Source: Anaerolineaceae bacterium (GTDB taxonomy: Bacteria > Chloroflexota > Anaerolineae > Aggregatilineales > Phototrophicaceae). From it: a stretch of 64,000 nt of DNA. A program made the position numbers and the translations under genes. This document shows, piece by piece, positions 27,773-36,373 of this stretch. The notes beneath the pieces were generated by a model. The model did not search any database, was not told the origin of the DNA, and was given only the letters and a program-made list of their open reading frames with translations. Positions within the stretch are counted from its first letter, which is position 1; each line of letters begins with the position of its first letter. Location of the stretch: assembly GCA_016124855.1 (NCBI GenBank), contig WGMX01000028.1, forward strand, positions 1 to 64,000, read 5' to 3'.

Positions 27773-28650
27773 TGGCTCAACTCGACCTGCGTGATCTACA
27801 CGCCACCGAGTTTCCAATACCGGATGAAATGCAGGGAAATGTTGCCATCACCAGTTTGAGCAAGATTTATAACTGGAGCCGACGATCTTCAATGTGGCCG
27901 CTGTTGTTCGGGTTGGCTTGCTGCGCGATTGAAATGATCGCTACGGCTGCCGCCCGTTACGATCTGTCGCGCTTCGGGATGGAAGTTATGCGCGCCAGCC
28001 CGCGCCAGTCCGACTTGATGATTGTTTCCGGGACCGTTACCAAGAAAATGGTCGTTCCGATTGTCCGTCTTTACAATCAAATGCCAGAGCCGAAATATGT
28101 TCTGGCGATGGGAGCCTGCGCCAGCGGCGGTGGTCCCTTTAAAGAAGGCTATAACGTCGTTTCGGGTATCGACCAATACATTCCGGTCGATGTTTATGTA
28201 CCCGGCTGCCCACCTACTCCACAAGCACTTTTACACGGGTTAATCTCGCTACAAAAGAAAATTGACGGCCAATCTCTTGCCAATTTGGATGATGTACCGT
28301 GGTATGGCGTTGGGCCGTCTGAGCCAACTCCAATTCCTATTCTTGGCCCAGACATTATCGATCCGCGCCAAATGGATCTGATTCGCCGTCAAGCTCAACT
28401 TGCAGCCGCAGGAAAACCATTTGGAATGCGAGAACTGCCTGAACTCAAGCCAGCTGATACCCCTAAAATAGCGCCGAAGGCTAAGGCAGGGACTGAAACG
28501 GCTGCGAAATCGGCTGCTGAGGCAAAGCCAGCCGCACCAGCTCCGTCCGCAGTTGCTGAGGCTGCCCCGGCAGCAGGTGGCGCAAAACCGAAGTTCGACA
28601 AGCAGGCTATGCTGGCGAAGATCCGTGAGAAGAAGGCGAACAAGGGATAA
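27772..28650 (+). CDS. nuoB: NADH-quinone oxidoreductase subunit B with long C-terminal tail
   Basis: 292 residues, about 100 longer than typical. The core (residues 15-185) has the N2 cluster cysteines: the CC pair in LACCAIEM, one in GACASGGG and one in PGCPPTP. NuoB carries electrons from the N6 clusters of NuoI to quinone. From about residue 205 the protein is an Ala/Pro/Lys-rich linker that ends in a 29-residue block (residues 263-291) identical to the end of NuoI. The start overlaps iscX; the nuoCD fusion gene follows after five bases. The nuoA, H, J-N and EFG genes are not in this window. Confidence 0.95.
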   Translation: MAQLDLRDLHATEFPIPDEMQGNVAITSLSKIYNWSRRSSMWPLLFGLACCAIEMIATAAARYDLSRFGMEVMRASPRQSDLMIVSGTVTKKMVVPIVRLYNQMPEPKYVLAMGACASGGGPFKEGYNVVSGIDQYIPVDVYVPGCPPTPQALLHGLISLQKKIDGQSLANLDDVPWYGVGPSEPTPIPILGPDIIDPRQMDLIRRQAQLAAAGKPFGMRELPELKPADTPKIAPKAKAGTETAAKSAAEAKPAAPAPSAVAEAAPAAGGAKPKFDKQAMLAKIREKKANKG

Positions 28651-28655
28651 TCAAT

Positions 28656-30515
28656 ATGACAGATAACGCCATTGTCGAAACAAATGACATACAGTCTGTA
28701 ATTGCCTCGTTGAAGGAACGCTTTCCCGATGCAGTTAAAGATGATACCCGACAAGGTTACAGCGGAATCATCGTAGACAAAAGTAAGCTGCTTGAAGTTG
28801 CGACGGCTATCCGTAATGAGATGGGTTACGATTATCTGTCCAGCGCGACAGGCGTAGACTATCATGGCATCGAAGATTCGATGGAAATGGTCTACCATGC
28901 TTACAAAACTTCAGGTGGTTCTGCGCTGGTTTTCAAGGCGCAAACCGATCGTAATAGTCCCGTGATTCCGTCGCTCATTGACGTGTGGCCGGGTGCGGAT
29001 TTCCAAGAGCGTGAAGCCTATGATTTATATGGCATCAAGTTCCCCGGACATCCTAACCTGAAGCGCATTTTGCTGTGGGAAGGTTTCAACGGCCATCCAA
29101 TGCGAAAAGACTGGCACGAGGCCTACTACGAAGAAGATCATAAACCCTTTGGGAGCCGCTGGCCTGACGGGTGGGTACGCCGCGGTGAAGAGAAAAGCAT
29201 TTACGGCAAGAATGTCTCTTATCCCGCTGACTTTGATCTCGCAAAGTTGAATGACACCTCAGAAGAAGCTCTTTATAGCGATCTCGGTCTTGGTGTAAGC
29301 GTACAGGAATTAGACAGCGACGCAGTACTCAAAACAGATCGTCTCGTCGTTAACATGGGACCGCATCACCCTAGCACACACGGTGTGTTTCGTATGATTG
29401 TCACCCTCAACGGTGAAACCATCGAATCGCTCGAACCGGTTATGGGTTATCTGCATCGCAATCATGAAAAGATTGGCGAGCGCAATACGTTCCTGCACAA
29501 CATGCCGTTCACAGATCGACTCGATTATATCAGCAGCATGGGTAACAATCATGGTTACGCGTTGGCAGTGGAACAACTCCTTGCCAAGGGGGCGAAATAC
29601 CAACCACCTACCTATCGAGCCGAAGTCATCCGCGTACTGATGGTCGAACTCACCCGTATTGTCAATCATTATTGGGCGATTGGCTTCTTACTCAACGACC
29701 TCGGTGCATTCTTCACCCCGGCATTGTACGCAATCGCCGAACGCGAGAAAATTCTTGACTTCTTTGAAGCCACGGCTGGCAGTCGCATGATGTGTAACTA
29801 TATGCGTTTCGGAGGCGTGTTCAAAGACATTCCTGAACGCATAGCAAGCGTATTGAACCTCGTGAACGACAAGGTTCGTGACTTTAATACGATGGATTAT
29901 CTGACTGAGTTGATTAACGAACGTATTCCGCGCTCAATCGATGAGTTGGATACCTTCTTAACCGCAAGCGAAATCATCAAGGCACGTACAATTGGCGTTG
30001 GCTATCTGCCGCCTGAAATGGCAATTGCTTACAGCGCTGCTGGCCCGCTGCTTCGTGCTAGCGGAGTTCCTTACGACGTCCGTAAGGCCGATCCATACAG
30101 CATCTACCCTGAGCTGGACTTTGATGTGGCAGTTCGTTATAACGGCGACATTTACGACCGTTACCTCATCCGCTTGGATGAAATGCGCGAAAGCGTTCGT
30201 ATTCTCAAGCAAATTCTGCCGCGTTTGGAAAAGACTCGTGGTGAAGCGATTTTGGCTGAAGCTAAGAAGCACACACCGCGCGTTCCACTGGGTGAATCTT
30301 ACGGGAGAGTCGAAAATCCGAAGGGCGAACTTGGTTACTACGTCGTATCGGCTGGCGATGAAAAAGGCCCGCAGAATCCGTGGCGTTATCATGTTCGTGC
30401 CCCCAGCTTCATTAACTTGACCGCACTCGGACCGATGTGTGTGGGTCACAAAGTCGCCGACGTCGTCGCCATTCTCGGCAGCATTGACATCGTTCTCGGT
30501 GAGACAGATCGCTAA
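28656..30515 (+). CDS. nuoCD: NADH-quinone oxidoreductase fused subunits C and D
   Basis: 619 residues. Residues about 15-185 are NuoC (30 kDa subunit): [31 protein letters not shown] and HPNLKRILL. Residues about 220-619 are NuoD (49 kDa subunit): [37 protein letters not shown], and the C-terminal [12 protein letters not shown] block. NuoD forms the quinone site with NuoB. A CD fusion is known in Escherichia coli and others. The linker (about 186-220) is short and acidic. It starts five bases after nuoB and is followed after 55 bases by nuoI. Confidence 0.96.
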   Translation: MTDNAIVETNDIQSVIASLKERFPDAVKDDTRQGYSGIIVDKSKLLEVATAIRNEMGYDYLSSATGVDYHGIEDSMEMVYHAYKTSGGSALVFKAQTDRNSPVIPSLIDVWPGADFQEREAYDLYGIKFPGHPNLKRILLWEGFNGHPMRKDWHEAYYEEDHKPFGSRWPDGWVRRGEEKSIYGKNVSYPADFDLAKLNDTSEEALYSDLGLGVSVQELDSDAVLKTDRLVVNMGPHHPSTHGVFRMIVTLNGETIESLEPVMGYLHRNHEKIGERNTFLHNMPFTDRLDYISSMGNNHGYALAVEQLLAKGAKYQPPTYRAEVIRVLMVELTRIVNHYWAIGFLLNDLGAFFTPALYAIAEREKILDFFEATAGSRMMCNYMRFGGVFKDIPERIASVLNLVNDKVRDFNTMDYLTELINERIPRSIDELDTFLTASEIIKARTIGVGYLPPEMAIAYSAAGPLLRASGVPYDVRKADPYSIYPELDFDVAVRYNGDIYDRYLIRLDEMRESVRILKQILPRLEKTRGEAILAEAKKHTPRVPLGESYGRVENPKGELGYYVVSAGDEKGPQNPWRYHVRAPSFINLTALGPMCVGHKVADVVAILGSIDIVLGETDR

Positions 30516-30570
30516 CGCAAACTTACATGGTGGCGCGAAGAACCCGCCACCGTTTGACTAAGGAGCCTCT

Positions 30571-31431
30571 ATGTACGGTAAAGGTATTGCAAATGGCCTA
30601 TGGGTCACATTCAAGCACTTCTTCAATACCTATATTGATGACATTCGCTATGCAGGTAGAAAATACGTAAACAAGGAAAACTTTCAGGTACGCCAAGGTC
30701 TAAAGACTCAAGGCGCATTCACAGTACAGTATCCTGATGAAAAAATCGCGGTGCCGGAACGCTTCCGTTTCACACCTTTCCTAATCACCGAAGATCAAGA
30801 CCCCGCGCATATGGGTGAAGATTGGTGTACAAGCTGCGGCATTTGCGCCAAGGTATGTCCACCCCAGTGTATTTGGATTGTCCGCGGTTCTGACCCGGTC
30901 ACAGGCCGTCCGGTTCCGCAACCTGAAGCCTTCTTCATCGACATCGACATTTGCATGAACTGCGGTTTCTGCGCCGAGTTCTGCCCGTTCGATGCCATCA
31001 AGATGGATCATGATTATGAAATGGCAAGCTACGACCGTACCGGCTATCACATTCACGATAAGCAAAAGCTTTCCAAGCCACTGAGTTATTGGAAGACGAT
31101 TGCTCCGACAACCGCGCTTGAAGAAGCTGTTGATCGCGGCGGTTGGGAACACAGTGACAATATCAAGGCTATGAAGAAAGCGGGCAAGACTGCGGCAGCA
31201 CCTACAAAAGAAAATATGTGGCCTTCACGTACTTTGCTGCAATTAGCAGAAGAAGCCGCTGCCGAACAGGAAACCCCTGCCCCTGTGGCTGAAGCGCCTG
31301 CTACAGCAAGCGCACCAAAGGCCACTGCTCCAGCTAGCACAGAAGCAGCACCAGCCGCCGGTGGTGCAAAACCGAAGTTTGACAAACAAGCCATGTTGGC
31401 GAAGATACGTGAGAAAAAAGCCAACAAGTAA
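30571..31431 (+). CDS. nuoI: NADH-quinone oxidoreductase subunit I (8Fe ferredoxin type) with tail
   Basis: 286 residues. Two 4Fe-4S motifs of NuoI are present, CTSCGICAKVCPPQC at about residues 87-101 and CMNCGFCAEFCPFDA at about 129-143; they bind clusters N6a and N6b. The N-terminus (WVTFKHFFNTY) is the membrane-proximal helix of NuoI. From about residue 215 an Ala/Pro-rich linker leads to a 29-residue C-terminal block that is identical to the one ending NuoB. It is the last gene of the cluster, followed by a hairpin terminator. Function: electron transfer from NuoG to NuoB in the hydrophilic arm of complex I. Confidence 0.95.
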   Translation: MYGKGIANGLWVTFKHFFNTYIDDIRYAGRKYVNKENFQVRQGLKTQGAFTVQYPDEKIAVPERFRFTPFLITEDQDPAHMGEDWCTSCGICAKVCPPQCIWIVRGSDPVTGRPVPQPEAFFIDIDICMNCGFCAEFCPFDAIKMDHDYEMASYDRTGYHIHDKQKLSKPLSYWKTIAPTTALEEAVDRGGWEHSDNIKAMKKAGKTAAAPTKENMWPSRTLLQLAEEAAAEQETPAPVAEAPATASAPKATAPASTEAAPAAGGAKPKFDKQAMLAKIREKKANK

Positions 31432-31443
31432 TTTGAAACTGAA

Positions 31444-31470
31444 ACGGGGTGCAAGTTTGCACCCGTTTTT
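31444..31470 (+). terminator. terminator of the nuo cluster
   Basis: A GGGTGC-AAGTTT-GCACCC hairpin, extended outward by ACG/CGT with one bulged G, is followed by a run of five T. It closes the iscX-nuoB-nuoCD-nuoI transcript 12 bases after the nuoI stop. Confidence 0.8.
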
Positions 31471-31642
31471 ATTCACCCGTTGATGTAAGAACTCGTCAAC
31501 TAATTGGTTCAATAAAGAGACTGTGGATGCGTGAAAGTCGAATCTTTAGCCAGTTTAAGACATGACAAAAGATACTGCCTAATTTTTATCATCCACGTTA
31601 TAATTATTCTAATATGAACCCAATCGAACGAAGGATAAACTT

Positions 31643-32695
31643 ATGAGCGACAAACAAGCTCAAATAATGTCGGCGCTGAGTACTGTGATCGAACCCGAAT
31701 TACACCGTGATATTGTTTCACTCAACATGGTGCGTGATCTTTCAATAGACGGTAGTGTCGCAACATTCACGATTGTTTTGACAACACCAGCCTGCCCTCT
31801 AAAGAGTGTTTTTGAAGATCGCTGTAATGCGGCAGTAATCGGGCACGTCGAGGGCATTAAAAAACTCGACATACGTTGGGATTCTCAAGTACCTACTGAC
31901 CGTAAAATTCACGGACGTTTGGATGTACCGATGCACAGCCTGATTGCGGTTGCAAGCGGTAAGGGTGGTGTTGGTAAAAGCACTGTATCGACCAATTTGG
32001 CCTCCGCCCTTGCCGAAGCCGGCGCACAGGTCGGCCTCATTGATGGCGACATCCTTAATCCAAACCTGCCAACCATGACTGGTTTGGGCTACGGTCGCCC
32101 CAAGGTCGTTGACGGAAAAATGATCCCGATGGAAGCCTACGGTTTTAAGGTCATGAGTACCGGCTTCTTGACTAGTCCCGACAAGCCCATGATTTTGCGT
32201 GGGCCCATGCTTCATAGTGCCATTCGACAATTGTTTATGGATGTTAATTGGGGAAAGCTCGATTATATGATTGTCGATCTGCCGCCGGGAACAGGTGACG
32301 CGCCACTTTCGTTGGCACAGTCATTTCCATTAACCGGCGTGGTTGTTGTTACCCAACCGCAAGACGTCGCTGTATCGGATGCATTACGCAGCATTGCTAT
32401 GTTTGAGACGTTAAACGTACCGATCCTAGGCGTTGTTGAAAATATGGCCGGTGATTTCTTCGGAACCGGCGGTGGTGAAAAGTTGGCAACTGAACGTGAC
32501 GTGCCATTCTTAGGACGCATTCCATTAGATGCGGAAGTTCGCAAAGGCGGTGATTTCGGTCGTCCAATCGTGGTCACTCAACCGGAAAATCCTGCCGCTG
32601 TAGCGTTCCAAAAGATGGCTCAAGCAGTGGCTGCCCGCACCAGTGTGGTCATGCTCCAAACCAGCGATGTCATCCCACTCAACGTAATCGGTTAG
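31643..32695 (+). CDS. Mrp/ApbC-family Fe-S cluster carrier ATPase
   Basis: 350 residues. The N-terminal DUF59/MIP18 domain (residues 1-95) has the TTPACPLKS motif. The P-loop ATPase domain begins with [14 protein letters not shown], the deviant Walker A of the MinD/Mrp class, and includes [10 protein letters not shown] and ENMAG motifs. Mrp proteins bind and transfer 4Fe-4S clusters. The CxxC pair that many members use to bridge a cluster is missing: between ENMAG and FGTGGGEK there is no cysteine. It lies directly after the nuo cluster in the same direction, which fits a role in Fe-S delivery, but the terminator shows it is separately transcribed. Confidence 0.93.
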   Translation: MSDKQAQIMSALSTVIEPELHRDIVSLNMVRDLSIDGSVATFTIVLTTPACPLKSVFEDRCNAAVIGHVEGIKKLDIRWDSQVPTDRKIHGRLDVPMHSLIAVASGKGGVGKSTVSTNLASALAEAGAQVGLIDGDILNPNLPTMTGLGYGRPKVVDGKMIPMEAYGFKVMSTGFLTSPDKPMILRGPMLHSAIRQLFMDVNWGKLDYMIVDLPPGTGDAPLSLAQSFPLTGVVVVTQPQDVAVSDALRSIAMFETLNVPILGVVENMAGDFFGTGGGEKLATERDVPFLGRIPLDAEVRKGGDFGRPIVVTQPENPAAVAFQKMAQAVAARTSVVMLQTSDVIPLNVIG

Positions 32696-32711
32696 AATTT
32701 GTCACGACAGG

Positions 32712-32742
32712 GCATATTCTTCATGAATAATAGGGAATATGC
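32712..32742. terminator. hairpin between mrp and a convergent gene
   Basis: Eight-base arms GCATATTC (32712-32719) and GAATATGC (32735-32742) with a 15-base loop lie between the mrp stop and the stop of the convergent small membrane gene. It can act on both strands but lacks a long T-run. Confidence 0.5.
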
Positions 32743-32747
32743 TTCGT

Positions 32748-33026
32748 TTAATCATCCATCCCCAAGACATGGATGTCGTCACTGCTGCCAACTGGATTAT
32801 AGCGACCGATCAAAACATAAAATAAACCATTGAGAACGAGTGCTAGAAATAGCCCAACTATGCCTTCTCCCCAAGCACCAAGCGTATTAATGAGCCATAT
32901 CAGTACTAAAAGCACCAAAAGCATAATGAGTGTCACGACGCGCCGGCGTTTCGCTTCGGTACGTTGAATTACAAAAATAATGGTTCCAAAACTGAGCGCC
33001 AATAAAATCACTAATCCGCCATCCAT
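32748..33026 (-). CDS. small membrane protein, unknown
   Basis: 92 residues with three hydrophobic segments (about residues 4-20, 30-46 and 52-74), a basic loop EAKRRR between the first two, and a polar tail with acidic end (SSDDIHVLGMDD). The basic loop suggests the N-terminus faces out and the loop faces in. No family recognised. It stands alone, convergent with mrp and divergent from the STAS gene. Confidence 0.65.
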   Translation of the reverse strand: MDGGLVILLALSFGTIIFVIQRTEAKRRRVVTLIMLLVLLVLIWLINTLGAWGEGIVGLFLALVLNGLFYVLIGRYNPVGSSDDIHVLGMDD

Positions 33027-33092
33027 GACAGTTATGCTTTCTTCACTGAGTGAACAACCGACCTAATTATACCCTAGCAATATCACCTTACG

Positions 33093-33122
33093 TTTACGGG
33101 AAAACACCTTTTAGTGTATACT
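33093..33122 (+). promoter_or_regulatory. possible promoter of the STAS gene
   Basis: TTTACG (33093-33098) and TATACT (33117-33122) are 18 bases apart, about 60 bases before the ATG of the STAS gene. The -10 element is good and the -35 element is weak. Confidence 0.4.
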
Positions 33123-33184
33123 CATTTAGGTCGCAGTCAGAAATGAAATCGCACTGACAAACGACAAGACAAGGATTTCAACAG

Positions 33185-33517
33185 ATGAATGTAAATGTAT
33201 CCAAAGACAAAAATACGACATTAATTGAAGTCAGCGGTCGCATCGACAGTACCAACGCCAATCAACTCGGCGAAGCGCTCATGACTGAGATTAACGCCGG
33301 TAACATACAGCTAGTCGTCGATCTGGCAAGCGTTGACTATATGAGCAGCGCGGGACTCAGAGAAATTGTATCTGCACTCAAGAAAGTGCGGGGCAAAGGC
33401 GATCTACGCTTGGCGCGGCCTTCCGAACGGGTACTTGAGGTACTTGAGATGGCTGGCCTAGACACTATTTTCCAAATTTTCCCTGATCAAGCCCTGGCTT
33501 TGAGCAGTTACGTATGA
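33185..33517 (+). CDS. STAS-domain anti-sigma factor antagonist
   Basis: 110 residues, a single STAS domain as in SpoIIAA/RsbV. The phospho-acceptor block reads VDYMSSAGLREIV; Ser55 aligns with the serine that the partner kinase phosphorylates. The rest (GRIDSTNANQLGEAL, VVDLASV) is typical. In the partner-switch scheme the unphosphorylated form captures an anti-sigma kinase. The next gene, 40 bases downstream, encodes an RsbW-like ATPase, so the pair probably forms one switch. No sigma factor or PP2C phosphatase gene is in the window, so the output is unknown. Confidence 0.92.
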   Translation: MNVNVSKDKNTTLIEVSGRIDSTNANQLGEALMTEINAGNIQLVVDLASVDYMSSAGLREIVSALKKVRGKGDLRLARPSERVLEVLEMAGLDTIFQIFPDQALALSSYV

Positions 33518-33557
33518 ATAACTTTCGCGGCATAAACGGGGATACAGAGTAAATACA

Positions 33558-33983
33558 ATGTATCCGCACGAAAATCGCCTCACCATTATGGGTCGATTGG
33601 ATGAAATTGCGCGCGCGCGTGACTTCGTGACTGCTGTAGCGCGCCAAGTTGGATTAAATGAAAAAGCCGTACACCACTGTGCTTTGGCCGTCGATGAAAC
33701 CTGCACTAACATCATCGAGCATGGCTATCAACATCAAGGTCATGATAAATCAATCGAAATTATTTGTTGGGTTGAACCAGTCAAGCTGATCATTACGATA
33801 CGTGATGAAGGCCCTGCTTTTAATCCTCTGCTGCATGATGATCCTGACCCAACCGCTGACCTTGAGGAACGCGAACATGGCGGCTGGGGAATTTACTTTG
33901 TTAAAGAATTTATGGATCAGGTTATTTATTCGCGTGATGGCAATTATAATCAGCTCACGATGAGTAAAAAGATCGGCGCATAA
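33558..33983 (+). CDS. RsbW/SpoIIAB-like anti-sigma kinase (HATPase)
   Basis: 141 residues made of one GHKL ATPase domain: N box LAVDETCTNIIEHGY, G1 box IRDEGPAFNP, and G2 box HGGWGIYFVK. No membrane or HisKA part is present. Proteins of this type phosphorylate the partner STAS protein on serine and, when free, bind a sigma factor or other target. The STAS gene directly upstream is the likely partner. It is convergent with the beta-lactamase-like gene, with only four bases between the stops. Confidence 0.9.
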   Translation: MYPHENRLTIMGRLDEIARARDFVTAVARQVGLNEKAVHHCALAVDETCTNIIEHGYQHQGHDKSIEIICWVEPVKLIITIRDEGPAFNPLLHDDPDPTADLEEREHGGWGIYFVKEFMDQVIYSRDGNYNQLTMSKKIGA

Positions 33984-33987
33984 TGGT

Positions 33988-35706
33988 TTAGTTTCCTGCT
34001 GGAACCTCCGTAGGTGTTACAGGTTCTGTCAACAGCGAGGTCGGTGTTGCTCGTCTCCATGCATTTATGTCATCCAGATTGACCTGCCCCTGTGGTGGCA
34101 GAAAGTTTCCCGCACATGCCTGAGCCGTTTCCGGCAAATCTGTGCGGGGACTAATCAACGGATCATCTGGGTTAAAGTAGTTCCACGCAGCACGCGAAAT
34201 ATCCTCAATCAGTGGCCACAATTTGGTGTAATCCTGAAAATCGGTCTTTTGCCACAGATAAACGGCAATGGTGTAATCGCGTCCATTCGGGGGAAACACG
34301 ATTCCTGCATCACCACTCATATCCGAGACCCAGCCGTTTTTATGTGAGATGCGTACGCCTTTCGGAATACCACCCTGCAACAGACGCTGTAAATCATTAG
34401 CACTCATCAATTCCAACATTTGTTTACATTCAGTTTGGGTATATTCACCGTTTGGATACGCAGTCATCAGACCTGAACCATAATTGGCACAGTCATATAT
34501 CTCACTAAATAACGTCCCCATATCTTCAGTGGTTGTTTGATTATAGGGATCGGCATCCGTTTTAATGGTCGTATTGGGCGAGGTTTGCGGCGCAGGGATC
34601 GAGCCGAGCGTTTGCCCCGCAATTCCCAAAACGAGCGGCGCCGTAATATAGGTATTTCGCGCACCAAGATATTGAACGTTTTTTGTCACGTCACTAATGC
34701 CATTAAACAGTTTTTTGTTATCGTCTCCAACGTCAGTATTGTTTTGAATAGCGGCCCGTTCACCTGTGATTTGCATCATGAGGTTGGAAGAAGCATTGTT
34801 GCTACAAAGCAGCGAGTTCGCCATCAACCAAGCTTCGTCCTGTGTAGGAGCAACCCACAACTGCCTAAAATAATCTAAAACAATTGGCACTTTAATCGTA
34901 CTGGCAGCCGAAAACGTCACATCACCATTGATATTCACTTCCTCGCCCGTTTTCAAATCTTCAATAAAAACCGATGCGACAGTCGTTTGTCCATCGAAGA
35001 TAAATCCTTTTGAGTCAAGATAATCCTCAATCATCTTTTGCAACGTACCAATGTTGCCGACATTGGCACTTGATGGATTAAAAGGCAAATTCACGACACG
35101 ATTTGTGGGGCTTTTTAGGGCCGCTTCGACCAGTGGGATAGCGGCGTTCACGTCGAGTGAATAACCTAGTGCCCCGGATCTCAAAGTCAACGTGCTAATG
35201 TCGTAGCTGGCATCACCGGATTTGCGATCATAACGGGCACTGATGTCGTTCAGAAATTGCTGAATTAAGTTCTCTTGATATTGGGCGACTAGCGGTACGT
35301 TAACCGTCTGGACAGTCTCCTGCCCCAACAGATAGGTTGCAAAGCGCGACCAAAAGCTGCCTGACAAGTCACCAACGGCGCTAGCAGAAGCCAACATCGA
35401 CTCGCCGCTAATCGTAAATCCTACAGTCGAAGGATCAAGCTGAATTGGGCTATCGCCGTAATATAAGATCACAGGCTTTTGATAAGCTGAAACAATCGTC
35501 GACAGCGCCTCGCGCTTTGATAACCCGCCTACAGATACCCCTGCCACGGAAACATCACCCGGCAGCTTGTCTGGTTGTTGGCTAAACCGTACCAGATAAA
35601 ATATGAACAGACCAATCGCGGCAAATATCATCAATACCGACATGATCTGTACAATTGGCAGCCCACGGCGTTTACGCCTTTTGTTTAATGTGCCCATTGT
35701 CGTCAT
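33988..35706 (-). CDS. membrane-anchored class A beta-lactamase-like serine hydrolase
   Basis: 572 residues. A basic start and one transmembrane helix (about residues 17-40) anchor the protein. Residues 50-215 form a VanW/YoaR-type peptidoglycan-binding region (VAGVSVGGLSKREAL start). The catalytic domain starts near 240: the SxxK motif is Ser269-Thr-Ile-Lys272 in FSAASTIKVPIVL, the SxN-type motif is Ser302-Asn-Asn304 in LLCSNNASSN, and a KNG triad takes the place of KTG (ISHKNGWVSD). The fold is that of class A beta-lactamases, but with an anchor and a wall-binding part a role in peptidoglycan work is as likely as resistance. The Nudix gene lies two bases upstream on the same strand. Confidence 0.88.
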   Translation of the reverse strand: MTTMGTLNKRRKRRGLPIVQIMSVLMIFAAIGLFIFYLVRFSQQPDKLPGDVSVAGVSVGGLSKREALSTIVSAYQKPVILYYGDSPIQLDPSTVGFTISGESMLASASAVGDLSGSFWSRFATYLLGQETVQTVNVPLVAQYQENLIQQFLNDISARYDRKSGDASYDISTLTLRSGALGYSLDVNAAIPLVEAALKSPTNRVVNLPFNPSSANVGNIGTLQKMIEDYLDSKGFIFDGQTTVASVFIEDLKTGEEVNINGDVTFSAASTIKVPIVLDYFRQLWVAPTQDEAWLMANSLLCSNNASSNLMMQITGERAAIQNNTDVGDDNKKLFNGISDVTKNVQYLGARNTYITAPLVLGIAGQTLGSIPAPQTSPNTTIKTDADPYNQTTTEDMGTLFSEIYDCANYGSGLMTAYPNGEYTQTECKQMLELMSANDLQRLLQGGIPKGVRISHKNGWVSDMSGDAGIVFPPNGRDYTIAVYLWQKTDFQDYTKLWPLIEDISRAAWNYFNPDDPLISPRTDLPETAQACAGNFLPPQGQVNLDDINAWRRATPTSLLTEPVTPTEVPAGN

Positions 35707-35708
35707 AT

Positions 35709-36200
35709 TTAATCTGTTGCCTCTTTCCGCATTCTAACTTCTAAAGCGGTTTGGATTGCCTTGTAGTGAAACCGATGCAATTTCGGCAAAGCCGCTATAT
35801 CGTACCACTTATAATCCAACAGTTCACCGCTCAGCATACCTACAGAATTTGCCGCATTGCAAAGGTAGGCAAAATCCAAGTGATTACCAAAATCCACTTC
35901 AACTAATAGAAGCGACTCAACTTCGACAGTCAGTTCAAGCTCTTCTTTGAGTTCACGAACGGCGGTTTGGGGAGGAGCTTCATTCCAGTCAATCCAACCA
36001 CCCGGCAAGCCCCACGGCGCATAAGGATGAAATACATGTTCGACCAGCAAAACTTGTCCTTTTTCGTTGAACACGACCCCAACTACACCTGCTGTAAATT
36101 TGGGTTGGTTGATTCGCCAGAATGAACGAGCAATAGCAACAATCCAAGGGGCTTTCTGCAAAAACTGTGAAACGCGGCGCATGGGGACTTCAGTTAGCAT
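35709..36200 (-). CDS. Nudix hydrolase family protein
   Basis: 163 residues from the ATG at 36200; a later ATG at 36182 is also possible. The Nudix box spans G-x5-E-x7-REL-x-EE-x-E-L in GGWIDWNE...RELKEELEL, matching the consensus except that the last glycine is Glu. The metal-binding Glu residues in RELKEE are intact, so activity is likely. The preceding helix region resembles phosphatidylglycerophosphatase-free short Nudix proteins; the substrate is unknown. The beta-lactamase-like gene follows two bases downstream, so the two are coupled. Confidence 0.88.
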   Translation of the reverse strand: MLTEVPMRRVSQFLQKAPWIVAIARSFWRINQPKFTAGVVGVVFNEKGQVLLVEHVFHPYAPWGLPGGWIDWNEAPPQTAVRELKEELELTVEVESLLLVEVDFGNHLDFAYLCNAANSVGMLSGELLDYKWYDIAALPKLHRFHYKAIQTALEVRMRKEATD

Positions 36201-36373
36201 CCTATCCAAGTTACAAATCTGCGCGCTTCAGTGTAAATGAATGACCCTGAAAACGTCAACGCATTTCCAACTTTAATAGTTTGTTTTTACAAACCAATTA
36301 GCCGACACTTTGCGAGAATGAGTGTGATATACTTAGAAATATTATTCTCAAAAGTTTCAGCAGGGTTAGCAAA

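Noticed and set aside
28558..31428. Recent duplication or assembly artefact as cause of the shared NuoB/NuoI tail
   Set aside because: The two DNA copies differ at more than half of the codons, all silently, so they are neither a recent copy nor a misassembly.
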